From positions 18,159,001-18,223,000 of the forward strand of contig CM067550.1 of NCBI GenBank assembly GCA_034509755.1: a stretch of 64,000 nt of DNA, in the 5' to 3' direction. The notes under the pieces are model-generated. The model did not search any database and was not told the origin of the DNA. It saw only the letters and a program-made list of their open reading frames with translations. Shown in pieces: positions 62,965 through 64,000 of this stretch (position 1 is the first letter of the stretch; every line of letters starts with the position of its first letter). The position numbers were made by a program, and so were the translations under genes. Source of the DNA: Anisodus tanguticus. Lineage: Eukaryota; Streptophyta; Magnoliopsida; Solanales; Solanaceae.

Positions 62965-64000
62965 AGGGATATAAGACCTCATTTGTTTTCACTTAATGGA
63001 GGTCTGAATAGGTATTAATCATTAAGTGCATTTGTTTATGTTAAGATCTAAGCACTTATTGGGTCTGAATAGGTATTAATCATTAAGATCTTGAACAAAG
63101 TCTTAACATTATTAAGAGGTATTTTTGTATGAATAATTTTTATCACCACTCTGCCCACAACTACCCGCTCCACCCCCACCCCCACCCTCCCAACCCCACC
63201 CGATCCCTCCAACCTCACCCCACCACCCACCCTCATAACCTCCACCCACCACCATCCCACAACCACCACTACCCTTCAAACACCCATCGCACCCCCACAA
63301 CCTACCCCACCTACCCCTCACTAATCACCCCCCCACCCCCACACCTCACCCACAACCAACCACCCCACCTACCTTACCACCACTAACAACCTCTGCCATC
63401 ACAACCACCACCACATTCGCCAACCACCAACTATTACCTCCAACCACCTCTGTCATCACAATCATTGCCATCGTTGCCACTGCCACAATTCGGCCAATCC
63501 TTACTACTAACCACCCCTACCATCATAATTAGCACCGCCGCCAACCACCACCAACACCATTTCCAACCACCGCTCATTATTCAGCCACCACTACCAACAC
63601 CGCTAATTATTAAAATCAACGAACTCCACCATCATAACCATCACCACGAACCGCTTACAACACCAACTACCTCCACAATCACAACTATCACCACCACCCT
63701 TACTAGCCACTAGCACCAACCATCACCACCACCCTTACTAGCCACTAGCACCAACCATCACCACCACTACCACTACAAAGCATCTCCACCATCACTAGCG
63801 AACGTACATGTTTTTTTTTATCAAATAATTTTTTTTTTTTTAAATTTATATCTATTATCTAATATTTAGTTACTTTTTTTATTTGGATTTTATATTTGTT
63901 TTGTTTAAATAAATACATTATGAACATTTAGATGTTTCCAAAAAAACAGTCTTAATCATTCTGTGTCCAGATCTAGAAACAACATCTTAATCATTCAGCT
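62965..64000. mobile_element. Probable MITE/DNA transposon left end and CAC-rich interior
   Basis: TAAGACCTCATTTGTTTTCACTTAATGG at about 62971 is followed by two copies of TCTGAATAGGTATTAATCATTAAG (63003, 63063). The window ends in CTTAATCATTCAGCT, an inverted match (AGCTGAATGATTAAG). So a transposon with TIRs may span this region, with its right end at or beyond 64000. I could not define the superfamily. Confidence 0.5.
63155..63780. repeat. CAC/CCA-rich low-complexity tract
   Basis: About 600 bp almost free of G on the plus strand, built from CCACC, CACCA and CAACC words. Long open frames on both strands here follow from this composition. Within it a 35-bp unit is repeated exactly at 63687-63721 and 63722-63756. 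Confidence 0.9.

Noticed and set aside
63129..63713. Pro/His/Thr-rich frames on the plus strand and Gly/Val frames on the minus strand
   Set aside because: Produced by the CAC-rich tract, with all frames open by composition. No start context or domain.
1..64000. A new multi-gene functional system (defence, biosynthetic or conflict system)
   Set aside because: Every conserved protein block I could read belongs to a retrotransposon, a transposon or one of two unrelated host genes. No co-directed cluster of non-TE genes exists here.

Overview
This is a eukaryotic, plant nuclear window, AT-rich and dominated by transposable elements. A solanaceous source is my best inference. It rests on a tRNA-derived SINE at 59.75 kb, an RTE-type LINE whose 3' tail recurs at four places, a TRIM with its PBS, and a dense crop of Stowaway-like MITEs beginning CTCCCT. 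No database was searched. I see no bacterial operon, CRISPR array, rRNA or convincing tRNA gene.

Only two host genes can be supported. On the minus strand at 1.9-2.7 kb lies a GATL-type family-8 glycosyltransferase reading frame. It stops at a splice-donor-like AGGTAA, 18 bp from the LTR of a Copia element, so it is either truncated by that insertion or has a retrotransposon in an intron. On the plus strand at 57.4-61.7 kb lies a seven-exon gene for a secreted malectin-like/LRR protein. Its last exon is not in the window, and a Ty3/gypsy fragment lies just downstream.

The rest is a stack of mobile elements. At least four Copia lineages are present. Lineage 1 comprises A (1-1916), B (18.0-22.7 kb), C (39.3-43.9 kb) and F (26.8-28.2 kb). 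Lineage 2 comprises D (35.5-43.9 kb, with C inside its 3' LTR), E (25.2-26.8 kb) and J (45.6-50.2 kb). Lineage 3 comprises H (9.6-15.9 kb) and G (28.2-29.7 kb). Lineage 4 is I (24.4-33.9 kb), which carries E, F and G inside its 5' leader. All are broken by stops, frameshifts and deletions, and several have lost the protease or polymerase active site. Smaller elements are a 5'-truncated RTE LINE with target duplication (3.7-4.7 kb), a hAT transposase fragment (6.4-7.7 kb), a non-autonomous hAT with an 8-bp duplication (50.9-51.5 kb), two TRIMs with 5-bp duplications, two SINEs and about a dozen MITEs.

Layout: 1-3 kb, Copia A abutting the GATL gene; 3-9 kb, LINE, MITEs, LTR and hAT fragments; 9.2-15.9 kb, Copia H with a foldback 3' LTR; 18.0-22.7 kb, Copia B; 24.4-33.9 kb, nested stack I[E-F-G]; 35.5-43.9 kb, nested stack D[C]; 44.7-50.6 kb, MITE[TRIM], Copia J and a second TRIM; 50.9-57.2 kb, hAT, MITEs and tandem repeats; 57.4-61.7 kb, malectin-LRR gene; 62.1-64 kb, gypsy fragment and CAC-rich sequence. 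I found no new multi-gene system. The most interesting structures are palindromes at the tips of the Copia LTRs, the foldback LTR, an in-frame chimera of two Copia lineages, and the position of element A against the GATL gene.
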